Assembly: GCA_027490095.1 (NCBI GenBank)
Contig: JAIXYT010000018.1
Span: forward strand, 1 to 64,000
Direction: 5' to 3'
DNA: 64,000 nucleotides
From: Sphingomonadales bacterium
GTDB taxonomy: Bacteria; Pseudomonadota; Alphaproteobacteria; Sphingomonadales; Sphingomonadaceae
A program made the translations under genes and the position numbers. Positions 17,374 to 25,839 of the stretch are shown piece after piece. The notes beneath the pieces were generated by a model that did no database searches, was not told where the DNA came from, and was given only the letters and a program-made list of their open reading frames with translations. Numbering within the stretch: position 1 is the first letter of the stretch; each line of letters opens with the position of its first letter.

Positions 17374-18384
17374 ATGCCCTTCCAGACCCGGATCACAGAC
17401 ATGCTCGGCATCGCGCATCCCATCGTGCAGGGCGGGATGCAGTCCGTCGGGGTGGCCGAGCTTGCCGCAGCTGTCTCGAACGCCGGCGGCCTCGGTATCC
17501 TGACGGCGCTGACGCAAGCCTCGCCGGCGGCCCTTGCCGCCGAGATCGAACGCTGCCGGGGCATGACCACCAAGCCGTTCGGCGTGAACGTCACGGTGTT
17601 TCCGACCACGATGTCGCCCGACTATGTGGGCTATGCGCGGGCGGCTCTGGATGCGGGCGTGCGCATCTTCGAGACGGCCGGCACCCAGGCCGTCGCCGAA
17701 GTCTGGGAGGTGCTGCGGGAGGTGCCCGGCACCATCATCCTCCACAAGTGCACGGCCGTACGCCACGCGCTGTCCGCCGAACGCAAGGGGGTCGACATCA
17801 TCTCGATCGACGGGTTCGAATGCGCGGGCCATCCCGGCGAGGACGACATCCCGGGCCTGATCCTGATTCCGGCGGCCGCCGACAGGGTGAAGATCCCGCT
17901 GCTGGCATCGGGGGGTTTCGGCGACGGGCGCGGGCTGGTGGCCGCACTTGCGCTCGGTGCCGAGGGGATCAACATGGGGACGCGCTTCTGTGCAACGGCC
18001 GAGGCGCCGATCCACCCAAATGTGAAGCAGAAATATGTCGAGAATGACGAGCGTGGCTCGCACCTCATCTTCCGCAACTTCCACAACACCGCGCGCGTGG
18101 GGAAGAGCGACGTGTCCGACGAGGTCGTCCGCCGCCTGAAGAACCCCGAGGCAAAGTTCGAGGACGTGCGCGAGCTGGTTTCGGGTGTTGCCGGAAAGGA
18201 GCTGCTGGAGACCGGCGACCTGTCGAAGGGCGTGTTCTGGGCCGGGATGGTGCAGGGCCTGATCCACGACATTCCCACCTGCCGGGAGCTGATCGACCGG
18301 ATCATCGCCGAGGCGGAGGACGTTCTCGACAACCGCCTGTCGGGCATGCGGCAACCGGCGCACAGAGCGGTGCGGACAGCCTGA
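17374..18384 (+). CDS. nitronate monooxygenase family protein
   Basis: This 336-residue FMN-dependent TIM-barrel protein starts at MPFQTRITDMLGIAHPIVQGGM, the family N-terminal strand. The FMN-phosphate-binding region includes LLASGGFGDGRGLVAALALGAEGINMGTRF. Nitronate monooxygenases oxidise alkyl nitronates such as propionate-3-nitronate; several members are annotated from this fold without assay. It is divergent from the Rrf2 gene across 165 bases that may hold both promoters. The start was chosen by the conserved N terminus; a longer in-frame extension upstream overlaps the regulator gene. Confidence 0.87.
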   Translation: MPFQTRITDMLGIAHPIVQGGMQSVGVAELAAAVSNAGGLGILTALTQASPAALAAEIERCRGMTTKPFGVNVTVFPTTMSPDYVGYARAALDAGVRIFETAGTQAVAEVWEVLREVPGTIILHKCTAVRHALSAERKGVDIISIDGFECAGHPGEDDIPGLILIPAAADRVKIPLLASGGFGDGRGLVAALALGAEGINMGTRFCATAEAPIHPNVKQKYVENDERGSHLIFRNFHNTARVGKSDVSDEVVRRLKNPEAKFEDVRELVSGVAGKELLETGDLSKGVFWAGMVQGLIHDIPTCRELIDRIIAEAEDVLDNRLSGMRQPAHRAVRTA

Positions 18385-18507
18385 CCAGCCCCTGTCGCCG
18401 CAGGCGCTCGCGGGTGTCGGGCGCGCCTCTCATGCGACAGATGATTGTGGACAAACGATGACCGCCGCTTGCATGCTACCAGATATGGTATCAGTGTTCT
18501 GTGGGGC

Positions 18508-18527
18508 GGCAACCACTAGTGGTTGCC
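18508..18527. promoter_or_regulatory. perfect 20-base palindrome upstream of tipN-like gene
   Basis: GGCAACCACTAGTGGTTGCC is a perfect inverted repeat with no spacer, ending 60 bases before the ATG of the TipN-like gene. A shorter hairpin, TACCA-GATA-TGGTA, lies just upstream at 18477-18490, and a GATTC (GANTC, the CcrM methylation target in alphaproteobacteria) follows near 18549. The position suits an operator or a 5' UTR structure. No regulator family could be assigned. Confidence 0.5.
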
Positions 18528-18587
18528 GGTGCAATTCGCCATCGGTCCGATTCGCTCCTCGGACCCCGTGGCAGGAGCGCAGGTCGG

Positions 18588-21158
18588 ATGAGCCAATCGG
18601 CGACGGGATATGAGGCTAAGCGGCAATGGCCGCTTTGGGCACTGGCAGCCGCCAGCCTTGCCTGGTTCCTGATAACGCTGGCTGCCAGCACCAACCTCCC
18701 GCTCGCCCCGCCCGACCAGCTCGCGCTTCTGTCCGACCGTGCCACCACCCTGTTCCCGCCGCTGATCGTCCTGCTGCTGCTCGCCGCCTTCATGCCCGTC
18801 GGCCGGCGCCCGCTGGAGATCGACGAGATCGAGCAGCGTGTGGACGGGGCGGCGCGTGCAACAGCCGACCTCGAGGCGCAGCTGCGCCGAATCGACGAAA
18901 CGCTCGAGGCCTGCGTTGCGAAGGTGGACCAGCTGCGCGCAGCCGCGTCGGCCAACGGCGAGGGCCTGGCGGCGACGGCAGCCGCGCTCGAGGTATCGGC
19001 TGGCACCATGGCCCTGGCCTCGACCGATCTGGGCAAGGCTGCAAACCTGTTGCAGGACGTCGTTCCGACCGTTGCCACACAGGCCCGCGAGGCTGAAGCG
19101 GCGCTGCGGATCGCGGGCAGCGAGGCGCGCCGCCACATCGAGACGGTGGAAGGCGCGCTTGCCCAGGTCGGCGCCCACAGCCGCGATGCCGGTCGCGAGG
19201 CCGAGGCGATGATCTCGACCATGCAGGGCCTGATCGCCCAGATCGACCAGTCCTCGACCGACACCACCAAGACCATCGCCAACCGGGCCTACACGCTCGA
19301 TGCCGCCGTCACCGGCGTGCTCGACCGGTCGGCCGAGGCCTTTGCATCGATCGGGGACACCCTGTCGGCCCAGGCGAAGAGTGTCGAGCAGATGGTGGCC
19401 AATGCCCGCGCCGAGCTCGATGGGTTCGGAACCGAAGGCACCCGCGTGATCGGCCAGCGGCTGGACGTGCTGCTGGGCGCTGCGAGCCAGCTGCGGGGCC
19501 AGTTTGCCGAGCAGATGCAGCTGTCCGATCAGCTGCGTGCCACGGCCGCGGACGGCATTGCGGATATCCAGAGCCGCCTTGCTGCCCTGCGCGGCGAACA
19601 GTCGGCTGCTGCCACGGCGCTGGTCGCCCAGACCGACGAGACGGCCCGCGGCTTCGAGGAGCGGCTTTCGGCGCTTGCCGAGCGCCAGCGCGTGGCCGAT
19701 CTGGAGCAGCAGCAGCGTCTCGCCGACTCGCTGGCAGCGCTCGAGACGCAGCTGGCGGACCTGAGGGAGCGCCAGTCCCAGTCCGCTGCGCGGATGCGCG
19801 ACGCGCTGGCCGAAGCCATCTCCGAGATCGAGAGCCGCCTGGAAGGGCTCAAGGGCCGCCAGGCCGAGCTGGGGGCCGACATGGAGGCCGAAGCCGGCCG
19901 GATGATTGCAGGCGTCGAGCTGAGGCTCGGGGAGCTCAGGATCCGGCAGCAGGAGCTTGCGGCGAGCATGGCTGCCGAGGCCTCGGCCAGCCTTGACCAA
20001 GTCGAGGGCCGTTTCGTGGACCTGGGAGCCCGGGCGGCCCAGGCCCATTCCGAAACGGTCGAGATCCTGGGCCGCACCATGTCGGCAATCGGGGGGCTGG
20101 GGGAGGCCGTGGAGGGCCGGCAGGCGGAGGTCGGGGCGCTGGAGCAGCGCATCGGGTCGCTTCTGCCCGCCTTCGAGGCCTTTGCCGGGGTTGCCGATTC
20201 GCGCCTTCCGCAGCTGGCGGGAAGCTTCGAGGCGCTCGGCGACCGCGGCCGGTCGGTGTCGGACCAGCTCGATGCGCTGGCTGACCGGATCGAGAGCCAG
20301 GTCGCCCTGCTGCGCGACAGTTCGGCGGCCTTCGAACGCGACCATGAGGCGGTGGTCTCCCTGTCGAAGACACTTGCCGGTGAGTTCGAGTCCGCGCGCG
20401 GCATCGTGGCGGACATCCACAGCACGACCGAACAGACCGCGATCGCCGCTGCCGCCCGCATGGTGGAGAATGTGATGCAGGTCCGCGCGTCGGTGAACTC
20501 CACCGCGTCCGAGATCCAGACGCTCCTGTCCTCCGTCGTGGGCGAGGCGCAGGCCGCGCTCGACGATCTGGCCACGAACAAGGCGGAAGCCGCCTTCGGT
20601 GCCCCGATCCGCCTGCAGATCGCGTCGCTGGAGGATGCCTCGGTCAAGGCCGCGGAAGCCGCCACGGAGGCGTCCGAGCGGCTGACGGGCCGGCTGGTCG
20701 AGCTGATGCACGTGATTTCCGAGACCGAGGCGCGCGTCGACGAGGTCGACACACGGATGGATGTGCGGGCCCGCGACACGCTGGCGGCGCGGTCGATCCG
20801 GCTGGTCGACAGCCTGAACGAGGCTTCGGTGGATGTCGCGCGCCTGCTTGCCGTCGATGTCGGGGACAGCGCCTGGAAGCGCTATCTCGATGGCGACAAG
20901 AGCCTGTTCGCCCGGACGACCGTTCGCCTTGCCGACAAGGACACGGCCCGCAAGATTTCCCGCCACTACCAGCACGACGACGCCTTCCGGGAGGAAGCCA
21001 GCCGCTATCTCGACCAGTTCGAGGAGCTCATCCGCCGGGTGCTGAAGGATCCGGACGGGGAGAGCTTCGCACTCGTCCTGCTGTCGTCCGACATCGGCAA
21101 ACTCTATGTGATGATCGCCGAGGCCGTCGGGCGCCCCATCGCCCGCCGGCCGGACTAG
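18588..21158 (+). CDS. TipN-like membrane-anchored coiled-coil polarity protein
   Basis: This 856-residue protein has two N-terminal membrane helices (about 14-34 and 53-70), a very long Ala/Glu/Arg/Gln-rich coiled coil (about 80-700), and a compact conserved C terminus (DSLNEASVDVARLL, KRYLDGDKSLFART, then FALVLLSSDIGKLYVMIAEAVGR). This matches the architecture and size of Caulobacter TipN (882 residues, two TM helices plus coiled coil), which marks the new pole and positions flagella and division machinery. The C-terminal block is the main support for homology. Start chosen at the ATG preceded by AGGAG; an in-frame extension upstream covers the palindrome region and is not conserved-looking. 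Confidence 0.62.
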   Translation: MSQSATGYEAKRQWPLWALAAASLAWFLITLAASTNLPLAPPDQLALLSDRATTLFPPLIVLLLLAAFMPVGRRPLEIDEIEQRVDGAARATADLEAQLRRIDETLEACVAKVDQLRAAASANGEGLAATAAALEVSAGTMALASTDLGKAANLLQDVVPTVATQAREAEAALRIAGSEARRHIETVEGALAQVGAHSRDAGREAEAMISTMQGLIAQIDQSSTDTTKTIANRAYTLDAAVTGVLDRSAEAFASIGDTLSAQAKSVEQMVANARAELDGFGTEGTRVIGQRLDVLLGAASQLRGQFAEQMQLSDQLRATAADGIADIQSRLAALRGEQSAAATALVAQTDETARGFEERLSALAERQRVADLEQQQRLADSLAALETQLADLRERQSQSAARMRDALAEAISEIESRLEGLKGRQAELGADMEAEAGRMIAGVELRLGELRIRQQELAASMAAEASASLDQVEGRFVDLGARAAQAHSETVEILGRTMSAIGGLGEAVEGRQAEVGALEQRIGSLLPAFEAFAGVADSRLPQLAGSFEALGDRGRSVSDQLDALADRIESQVALLRDSSAAFERDHEAVVSLSKTLAGEFESARGIVADIHSTTEQTAIAAAARMVENVMQVRASVNSTASEIQTLLSSVVGEAQAALDDLATNKAEAAFGAPIRLQIASLEDASVKAAEAATEASERLTGRLVELMHVISETEARVDEVDTRMDVRARDTLAARSIRLVDSLNEASVDVARLLAVDVGDSAWKRYLDGDKSLFARTTVRLADKDTARKISRHYQHDDAFREEASRYLDQFEELIRRVLKDPDGESFALVLLSSDIGKLYVMIAEAVGRPIARRPD

Positions 21159-21183
21159 GCCGGCCCCGCCCGGCTATGGCCGC

Positions 21184-21669
21184 TCAGGCAAGCGGCCATG
21201 TCCGTGCCGCCCACCAGAAGGCGCCGCCGGCGATTGCGATGGCATAGGGCATCGGTGCGCCCTCGCGCAGCGGCCCTGGCATCCGCTCCGTCTCGACGCC
21301 TGCCGCCTTCAGGGCCGCCCGCGAGCCGAGCAGCACCAGCGCCAGGCCGCCGCCCGTCAGCGACACCCCGAGCAGGAAGGCGGGAAGCCCCTGCAGCCCG
21401 GTCCAAAGGGCGGTTGCGACCAGCAGCTTGATGTCGCCGCCGCCCATCCAGCCGGCCGCGAACAGCCCAAGGCCCACCGCGAACATCACGCCGAGCCCGG
21501 CAATGTGCCACAGCCAGTCGAAGCCCGGTGTCGCCAGTCCGAAGGCGGCGGCTGCGAGCAGGATCACGACCGACAGGCTGTCCGGAATCTCGAAGCGCCG
21601 GAGGTCGCACAGGCACGAAATCAGAAGCGCCAGCCCGGCGACCCCTGCCGAAACCAGGGCGATGCTCAC
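21184..21669 (-). CDS. cpaA: Tad prepilin peptidase (A24 family)
   Basis: This 161-residue integral membrane aspartic protease cleaves the Flp prepilin leader. The first catalytic Asp is in CDLRRFEIPD (about residue 22) and the second in the GxGD-type motif GGGDIKLL (about residue 78). Four to six hydrophobic segments are visible. It lacks the methylase domain of PilD, as usual for CpaA/TadV. It is the last gene of the cpaB-to-cpaA unit and overlaps the preceding TPR gene by 4 bases. Confidence 0.92.
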   Translation of the reverse strand: MSIALVSAGVAGLALLISCLCDLRRFEIPDSLSVVILLAAAAFGLATPGFDWLWHIAGLGVMFAVGLGLFAAGWMGGGDIKLLVATALWTGLQGLPAFLLGVSLTGGGLALVLLGSRAALKAAGVETERMPGPLREGAPMPYAIAIAGGAFWWAARTWPLA

Positions 21670-22592
21670 TGCCGTTCGACCTTGGCTTCGCGCTCCAGCG
21701 TTGGGTCGATTGCCTTCAGATAGGCGAGGTTTGCAGCCGCCGTCCGGTCATAGCGCCCGTTCATCTCGATCGCGCGCGTGAAGTAGCTCTGCGCGATGCG
21801 GGTGTCCCCGCGGAGCATGGCTGCGACCCCCACGGTGTTGAGGTCCCGCGCGAGGGCATCCCGATCGCCGCTGGTGAAGGCTTCCGCGTAGCGGCCCTGC
21901 ATGGCCTTTGCGAGCGTGAGGTTGGTGGCGGCTTCCTTCAGCTTCGGGTCCAGCTTGACCGCCCGCTCCAGGTCCGCCTCGGCCTCGGCGTGACGGCCCT
22001 GCAGAAGCCGCGAATAGCCGCGGTTGTTCAGGATCTGCGCCGACTCGGGCGCTGCCTTCAGGGCTTCGGAATAGAAGCGCTCCGCCCCGGCCCAGTCGCG
22101 CTTGCGGTCTGCGAGCACGCCGCGGGCAGACCAGGCGCGTGCCAGGGACGGATCCTGTTCGACGGCCGCTGCAAGCAGGGTTTCGGCGGCTGCGTCCTGG
22201 CCCGCGCGGATCGCCGCGATGCCCCGGCCGGCGAGCGCCCTCGCGCGCAGCCCGGGCTCGGCCTCCAGAGCCTGGAAGGCGCTTGCTGCCGCGTTGATCC
22301 CGCCTCCGGCCAGCATCAGCTCCGCTTCCCGCAGGCTGAGTTCCGGGCCGGCATAGCGCGCCCGGGCCCGCAGGATCAGTTCGCCGGCGCTCTTCAGGCG
22401 GCCTTCGGCGATGGCCTTGTCGATGAACTCCAGGGTGAGCGCCTGGCCATCCAGTGCCGCCGGCGCATCGGGCCCCGTTGCAGCAGGGGCGGGGGCAGCA
22501 GGGGCGGGGGCAGCCATGGCGGCCGGATCCACGCCCGCAACCACCAGAAGCGCAGCGCAGGCAGCCATCAGGCGGACGGTGCGCGCCTTCAT
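21666..22592 (-). CDS. TPR protein of Tad locus, exported
   Basis: This 308-residue protein has a signal peptide (MKARTVRLMAACAALLVVAG) and an Ala/Pro-rich linker, followed by at least four tetratricopeptide repeats (for example ARAWSARGVLADRKRDWAGA and AQILNNRGYSRLLQGRHAEA). TadD in the Tad pilus system is a TPR lipoprotein that helps secretin assembly; no lipobox cysteine is clear here, but the position fits a TadD role. Overlaps of 4 bases on both sides indicate translational coupling. Confidence 0.82.
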   Translation of the reverse strand: MKARTVRLMAACAALLVVAGVDPAAMAAPAPAAPAPAATGPDAPAALDGQALTLEFIDKAIAEGRLKSAGELILRARARYAGPELSLREAELMLAGGGINAAASAFQALEAEPGLRARALAGRGIAAIRAGQDAAAETLLAAAVEQDPSLARAWSARGVLADRKRDWAGAERFYSEALKAAPESAQILNNRGYSRLLQGRHAEAEADLERAVKLDPKLKEAATNLTLAKAMQGRYAEAFTSGDRDALARDLNTVGVAAMLRGDTRIAQSYFTRAIEMNGRYDRTAAANLAYLKAIDPTLEREAKVERQ

Positions 22593-23890
22593 GCGGCCTC
22601 CCGCACCCGCGCGATCAGTGCCTCCAGCCGGGCAACCTTTTCCGCCACGGACAGTTCGCCTTGCGGTTCGTCACTGTCGTTGCTGCCCTGAAGCCGGGCC
22701 GCGAAATCGTTCAGGCGGCTGTTGTCGCTCTGGAACGCCTGTTCGAACGTGCGGCGCGGTGCACTGTTGCCCAGGGCTGCGACGGCAGCGGCGACCAGCG
22801 CCTCGCGTTGCGCCGGCCGCGGCGGCGCGAAGCCGGCGGCCAGCAGCGCCATGCGCATGGCCGCCCGGTCTCCGGACCGGCGGGCGTTTGCGTTGCCCGA
22901 CGGCATCGCGACGAGGATCTGGTCGCGATGCCAGTCCGTGTCGGAGGGCGCCGGGGCCAGCCTGGCTTCGACAGGCTGCTTCCAGGGGTCTTCGGCTGGC
23001 GCCTTCTCGTCGCGCGCGGCCGCAGCATCCCGCGCGGCCTTCAGCAGCGCTGCCACCTGCATGTCGGCGGGCACATAGGCCCGCGCTTCCGCCAGGAGGC
23101 TTGCGGCCTCGCGCTCGGCTGCGGCACGCGCAGCCGCCGCCTGTTCGGCTGCGACGGCGGCCTGTTCCCCGGAGGCGATCCGGGCGTCCTCGTCGGTGGA
23201 CAGGGCGCCGACTGCCGCTGCCAGCATGGCCCGTTCGGGGGGCAGCGCTGCTGCGAGTTGCACCCGTGCGGCAGACTTCGGCTGCGACAGGACGAGCCGC
23301 TGTTCGTGGCCGCTGGTGCGGACAATGGTCGGGCCGGCGGGCGCCGGTGCCGCGGCGGCCATCTGCACCTGTCCGGCGCGCGGCGCCGCCTTGCCGGCCC
23401 GTTCGATCCGGGCAAGGGTCCGAAGGCTCGCGGCTTGCACATCGGGATCGCCGGCCGAGGCCGCCAGCCGCAGAAAGCGCTCGGCGCCGCCGAGGTCGCC
23501 CTGCAGGTAGAGCGAAAGCCCATAGTTGTTGAGAACCATGGCCGAGGTGGGGTCGATGCCCAGCGCGGTCTCGTAGTGCAGCCGGGCGTCCTCGAAGCGG
23601 CCGAGGCGGTCGTAGCAGACGGCAATGCCGTTCAGCGCCTCGATCGATTCGGGATCCTGGGCCAGCGCCTGCCGATAGGCCTGCAGCGCCTGGGTCACAT
23701 TGTTGGCGAGCAGCAGCTGCTTGCCCTGGGCGCGTGCGGCCTCTGCCGTGGCGCCTGCGATCGGATCGGGCCCGGTCATCCGGACCTTGCCGAGATCCTC
23801 GGTCTTCGCGTCGACTGCGCCATGGCCGGCCAGCGCCGCGCCCAGCGCGAGCTGGGTGAGGGTGGCCTGGCGGGTGCGCCTGCGGGCCAT
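22589..23890 (-). CDS. tadD: TPR protein of Tad locus, TadD-like with long C-terminal extension
   Basis: This 433-residue protein starts with a basic segment and a weak hydrophobic stretch, then TPR units (AQGKQLLLANNVTQALQAYR, SIEALNGIAVCYDRLGRFED, SAMVLNNYGLSLYLQGDLGG). These are followed by an Ala/Arg/Glu-rich, coiled-coil-prone middle near residues 240-290 and a C terminus with a possible coiled coil (VAEKVARLEALIARVREAA). The TPR half matches TadD. The start shares its A with the tadC stop (TGATG). The C-terminal half has no recognised domain. Confidence 0.75.
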   Translation of the reverse strand: MARRRTRQATLTQLALGAALAGHGAVDAKTEDLGKVRMTGPDPIAGATAEAARAQGKQLLLANNVTQALQAYRQALAQDPESIEALNGIAVCYDRLGRFEDARLHYETALGIDPTSAMVLNNYGLSLYLQGDLGGAERFLRLAASAGDPDVQAASLRTLARIERAGKAAPRAGQVQMAAAAPAPAGPTIVRTSGHEQRLVLSQPKSAARVQLAAALPPERAMLAAAVGALSTDEDARIASGEQAAVAAEQAAAARAAAEREAASLLAEARAYVPADMQVAALLKAARDAAAARDEKAPAEDPWKQPVEARLAPAPSDTDWHRDQILVAMPSGNANARRSGDRAAMRMALLAAGFAPPRPAQREALVAAAVAALGNSAPRRTFEQAFQSDNSRLNDFAARLQGSNDSDEPQGELSVAEKVARLEALIARVREAA

Positions 23891-24846
23891 CAGATATCCA
23901 GGCTCAGGATCTGGATCACCGCCGGCAGGCCGAGCACGCCCACCATCGTCGGCAGCAGGAAGAACACCAGCGGAACCGACAGCAGGACCGGCAGCCGGTG
24001 GGCCTTTTCCTCGGCCCGCATCCGGCGCGATTCCCGCATTTCCGAGGCATAGACCTTGAGCGCCTGGCCGATCGAGGCGCCCAGCTTTTCGGACTGGACG
24101 ATCAGGGTCGCGAAGGACTGGATTTCGGGAACGCCGCTCTTCTTGGCCATGTTCTTCAGCGCGTCTGCCCGGGCGCGGCCGGCCCGCAGTTCCAGCGACA
24201 CACCGGCGAACAGGCGGGCAAGGCGCGGATGCAGGTTCACGATTTCCTGGCCCACACGAGCAAAGCAGGCATCGATGCCGAGGCCGGCTTCCACGCACAC
24301 CAGCATCAGGTCGAGCGCGTCCGGGAATCCGTTCAGGATCTCGGTGCGGTTCTTGTCGGCCTTGTGGTTCACCACCATGTTCGGAAGGTAGAGGCCCGCA
24401 ATCCCGGCAAAGGCGATCGCCATGTACTGCGAGCTCGACGACATGGTGGAGCCCGTGACCTGCAGGAACAGGTAGACGCAGACCGGCATCACCAGCGCCA
24501 GAACCGTCCGCGCCAGGACGAAGGCCCTGACGGCGTAATCCTGGCTGTAGCCGGCCAGTGCCAGCTTTTCCTTCAGGATGGGCGCCTTGTCATCCTCAAG
24601 CGAGAGACCGCGGCTTTCGACTTCGGCCACCAGGCGCGCCCAGATGGAGCTGGTCGAATCGGTCCGGAGCGACTGCCCCTGGCCGGGCCCGCCGCCGGTC
24701 TGCGTGGCCACGGCTGCCGGGACGGTCGAAATGCGGCTCGCAAGGTTGACCTTGCGGCGGAACATGGGTGCGATCGCGAGCGCGCCGAGGACGACCGCCA
24801 CGAAGATCAGCGCCAGAAGAACGTAGTTCAGAACCTCCGAGGTCAT
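23890..24846 (-). CDS. tadC: Tad inner-membrane platform protein TadC
   Basis: This 318-residue protein has the T2SF/GspF domain. A first hydrophobic segment lies near residues 8-26, cytoplasmic GspF motifs include FPDALDLMLVCVEAGLGIDACFARV and FATLIVQSEKLGASIGQALKVY, and further TM helices include LPVLLSVPLVFFLLPTMVGV. With TadB it forms the inner-membrane platform of the Flp pilus. It starts 4 bases after the tadB stop. Confidence 0.92.
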   Translation of the reverse strand: MTSEVLNYVLLALIFVAVVLGALAIAPMFRRKVNLASRISTVPAAVATQTGGGPGQGQSLRTDSTSSIWARLVAEVESRGLSLEDDKAPILKEKLALAGYSQDYAVRAFVLARTVLALVMPVCVYLFLQVTGSTMSSSSQYMAIAFAGIAGLYLPNMVVNHKADKNRTEILNGFPDALDLMLVCVEAGLGIDACFARVGQEIVNLHPRLARLFAGVSLELRAGRARADALKNMAKKSGVPEIQSFATLIVQSEKLGASIGQALKVYASEMRESRRMRAEEKAHRLPVLLSVPLVFFLLPTMVGVLGLPAVIQILSLDI

Positions 24847-24850
24847 CCCG

Positions 24851-25837
24851 TCAGACCTTCAGATCGATGAGCTTGCGGATGATCGTCATGCCGATCCCGT
24901 ACCAGACCACGATGCCGATCATTCCGGGCAGGAAGATCGGGTCGTTCATCACGTTCAGGTAGAAGCTCGGGTTCGTCGTCAGCACGAAGGTGAAGGTGCC
25001 GACCGGCAGCAGCGACAGCACGACGGCGGTCATCTTGCCTTCCGATGCCAGCGCGCGGACCTTCAGCACCATCGAGTTCCGCTCCCGGATGACGTTCGCG
25101 AGGCCTTCGAGGATCTCGGCCAGATTGCCGCCCGTTTCGGACTGGATCGCCACACAGACGGCGAACATGCGCAGGTCCGTTGTCTGGATCCTGTCCGCCA
25201 TGTTCTCGAGCGCGGCCCTGAGGTCATAGCCGTAGCTGATTTCCGCGACGACGGTCGCGAACTCGGAACCGATCGGGTCCGGCATTTCCTCGACCAGCAG
25301 ATCGAGCGCGCCCGTGACCGGGTGGCCGGCCCTGAGGCCCCGCACGAAGATGTCGAGGGCGACCGGAAACTGCTCCTCGATCTTCTTGATCCGCTTCATG
25401 GCCTTGCGATCGAGGAACGCGAGAGGAACCATCACCCCGAGGCCGAAGGCCACCACCGCGATCATGATCCAGACGGTGAAGGATCCCAGCATGTTCGCGA
25501 ATCCGAGGAAGATCGGCGCCGCGATGGCGATGCTGAGCGTCATGAGGGCCATGATCGACAGGAACCGCTCGGGCGAGATGCGCATTCCGGCCTGGTTGAG
25601 CTTCGATTCGAGCCGGCTCAGGATCTCGCCGACGAAGGTCTCGCTCCGCTCGATGCCGCCGAGCTTCAGCGACGCCTCGATCTGCTGCTGCAGCGTGCCC
25701 GACCGCAGTTGGTCGAGCCGCCTGTTCATCCGCGTCCTGGGCGCGTGGACGTCCTGGTAATAATACCATGCCCCTTCGACGAGGAGCACCACACCGAGGA
25801 AGATTCCGCCGAGGAAGAGGATCGTGCTGCCGTTCAT
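24851..25837 (-). CDS. tadB: Tad inner-membrane platform protein TadB
   Basis: This 328-residue GspF-domain protein begins MNGSTILFLGGIFLGVVLLVEG (first TM helix). The cytoplasmic part contains FPVALDIFVRGLRAGHPVTGALDLL and CVAIQSETGGNLAEILEGLANVI, and three more TM helices lie near residues 115-150 and 290-320. It pairs with TadC to form the platform driven by the CpaF/TadA ATPase. The ATG sits just behind the cpaF stop. Confidence 0.93.
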   Translation of the reverse strand: MNGSTILFLGGIFLGVVLLVEGAWYYYQDVHAPRTRMNRRLDQLRSGTLQQQIEASLKLGGIERSETFVGEILSRLESKLNQAGMRISPERFLSIMALMTLSIAIAAPIFLGFANMLGSFTVWIMIAVVAFGLGVMVPLAFLDRKAMKRIKKIEEQFPVALDIFVRGLRAGHPVTGALDLLVEEMPDPIGSEFATVVAEISYGYDLRAALENMADRIQTTDLRMFAVCVAIQSETGGNLAEILEGLANVIRERNSMVLKVRALASEGKMTAVVLSLLPVGTFTFVLTTNPSFYLNVMNDPIFLPGMIGIVVWYGIGMTIIRKLIDLKV

Positions 25838-25839
25838 GA

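Noticed and set aside
18516-20975. A minus-strand open frame of about 820 codons opposite the tipN-like gene
   Set aside because: Composition is typical of a shadow of Ala/Glu/Arg codons, and the sense frame has membrane helices, coiled coil and a conserved C terminus.
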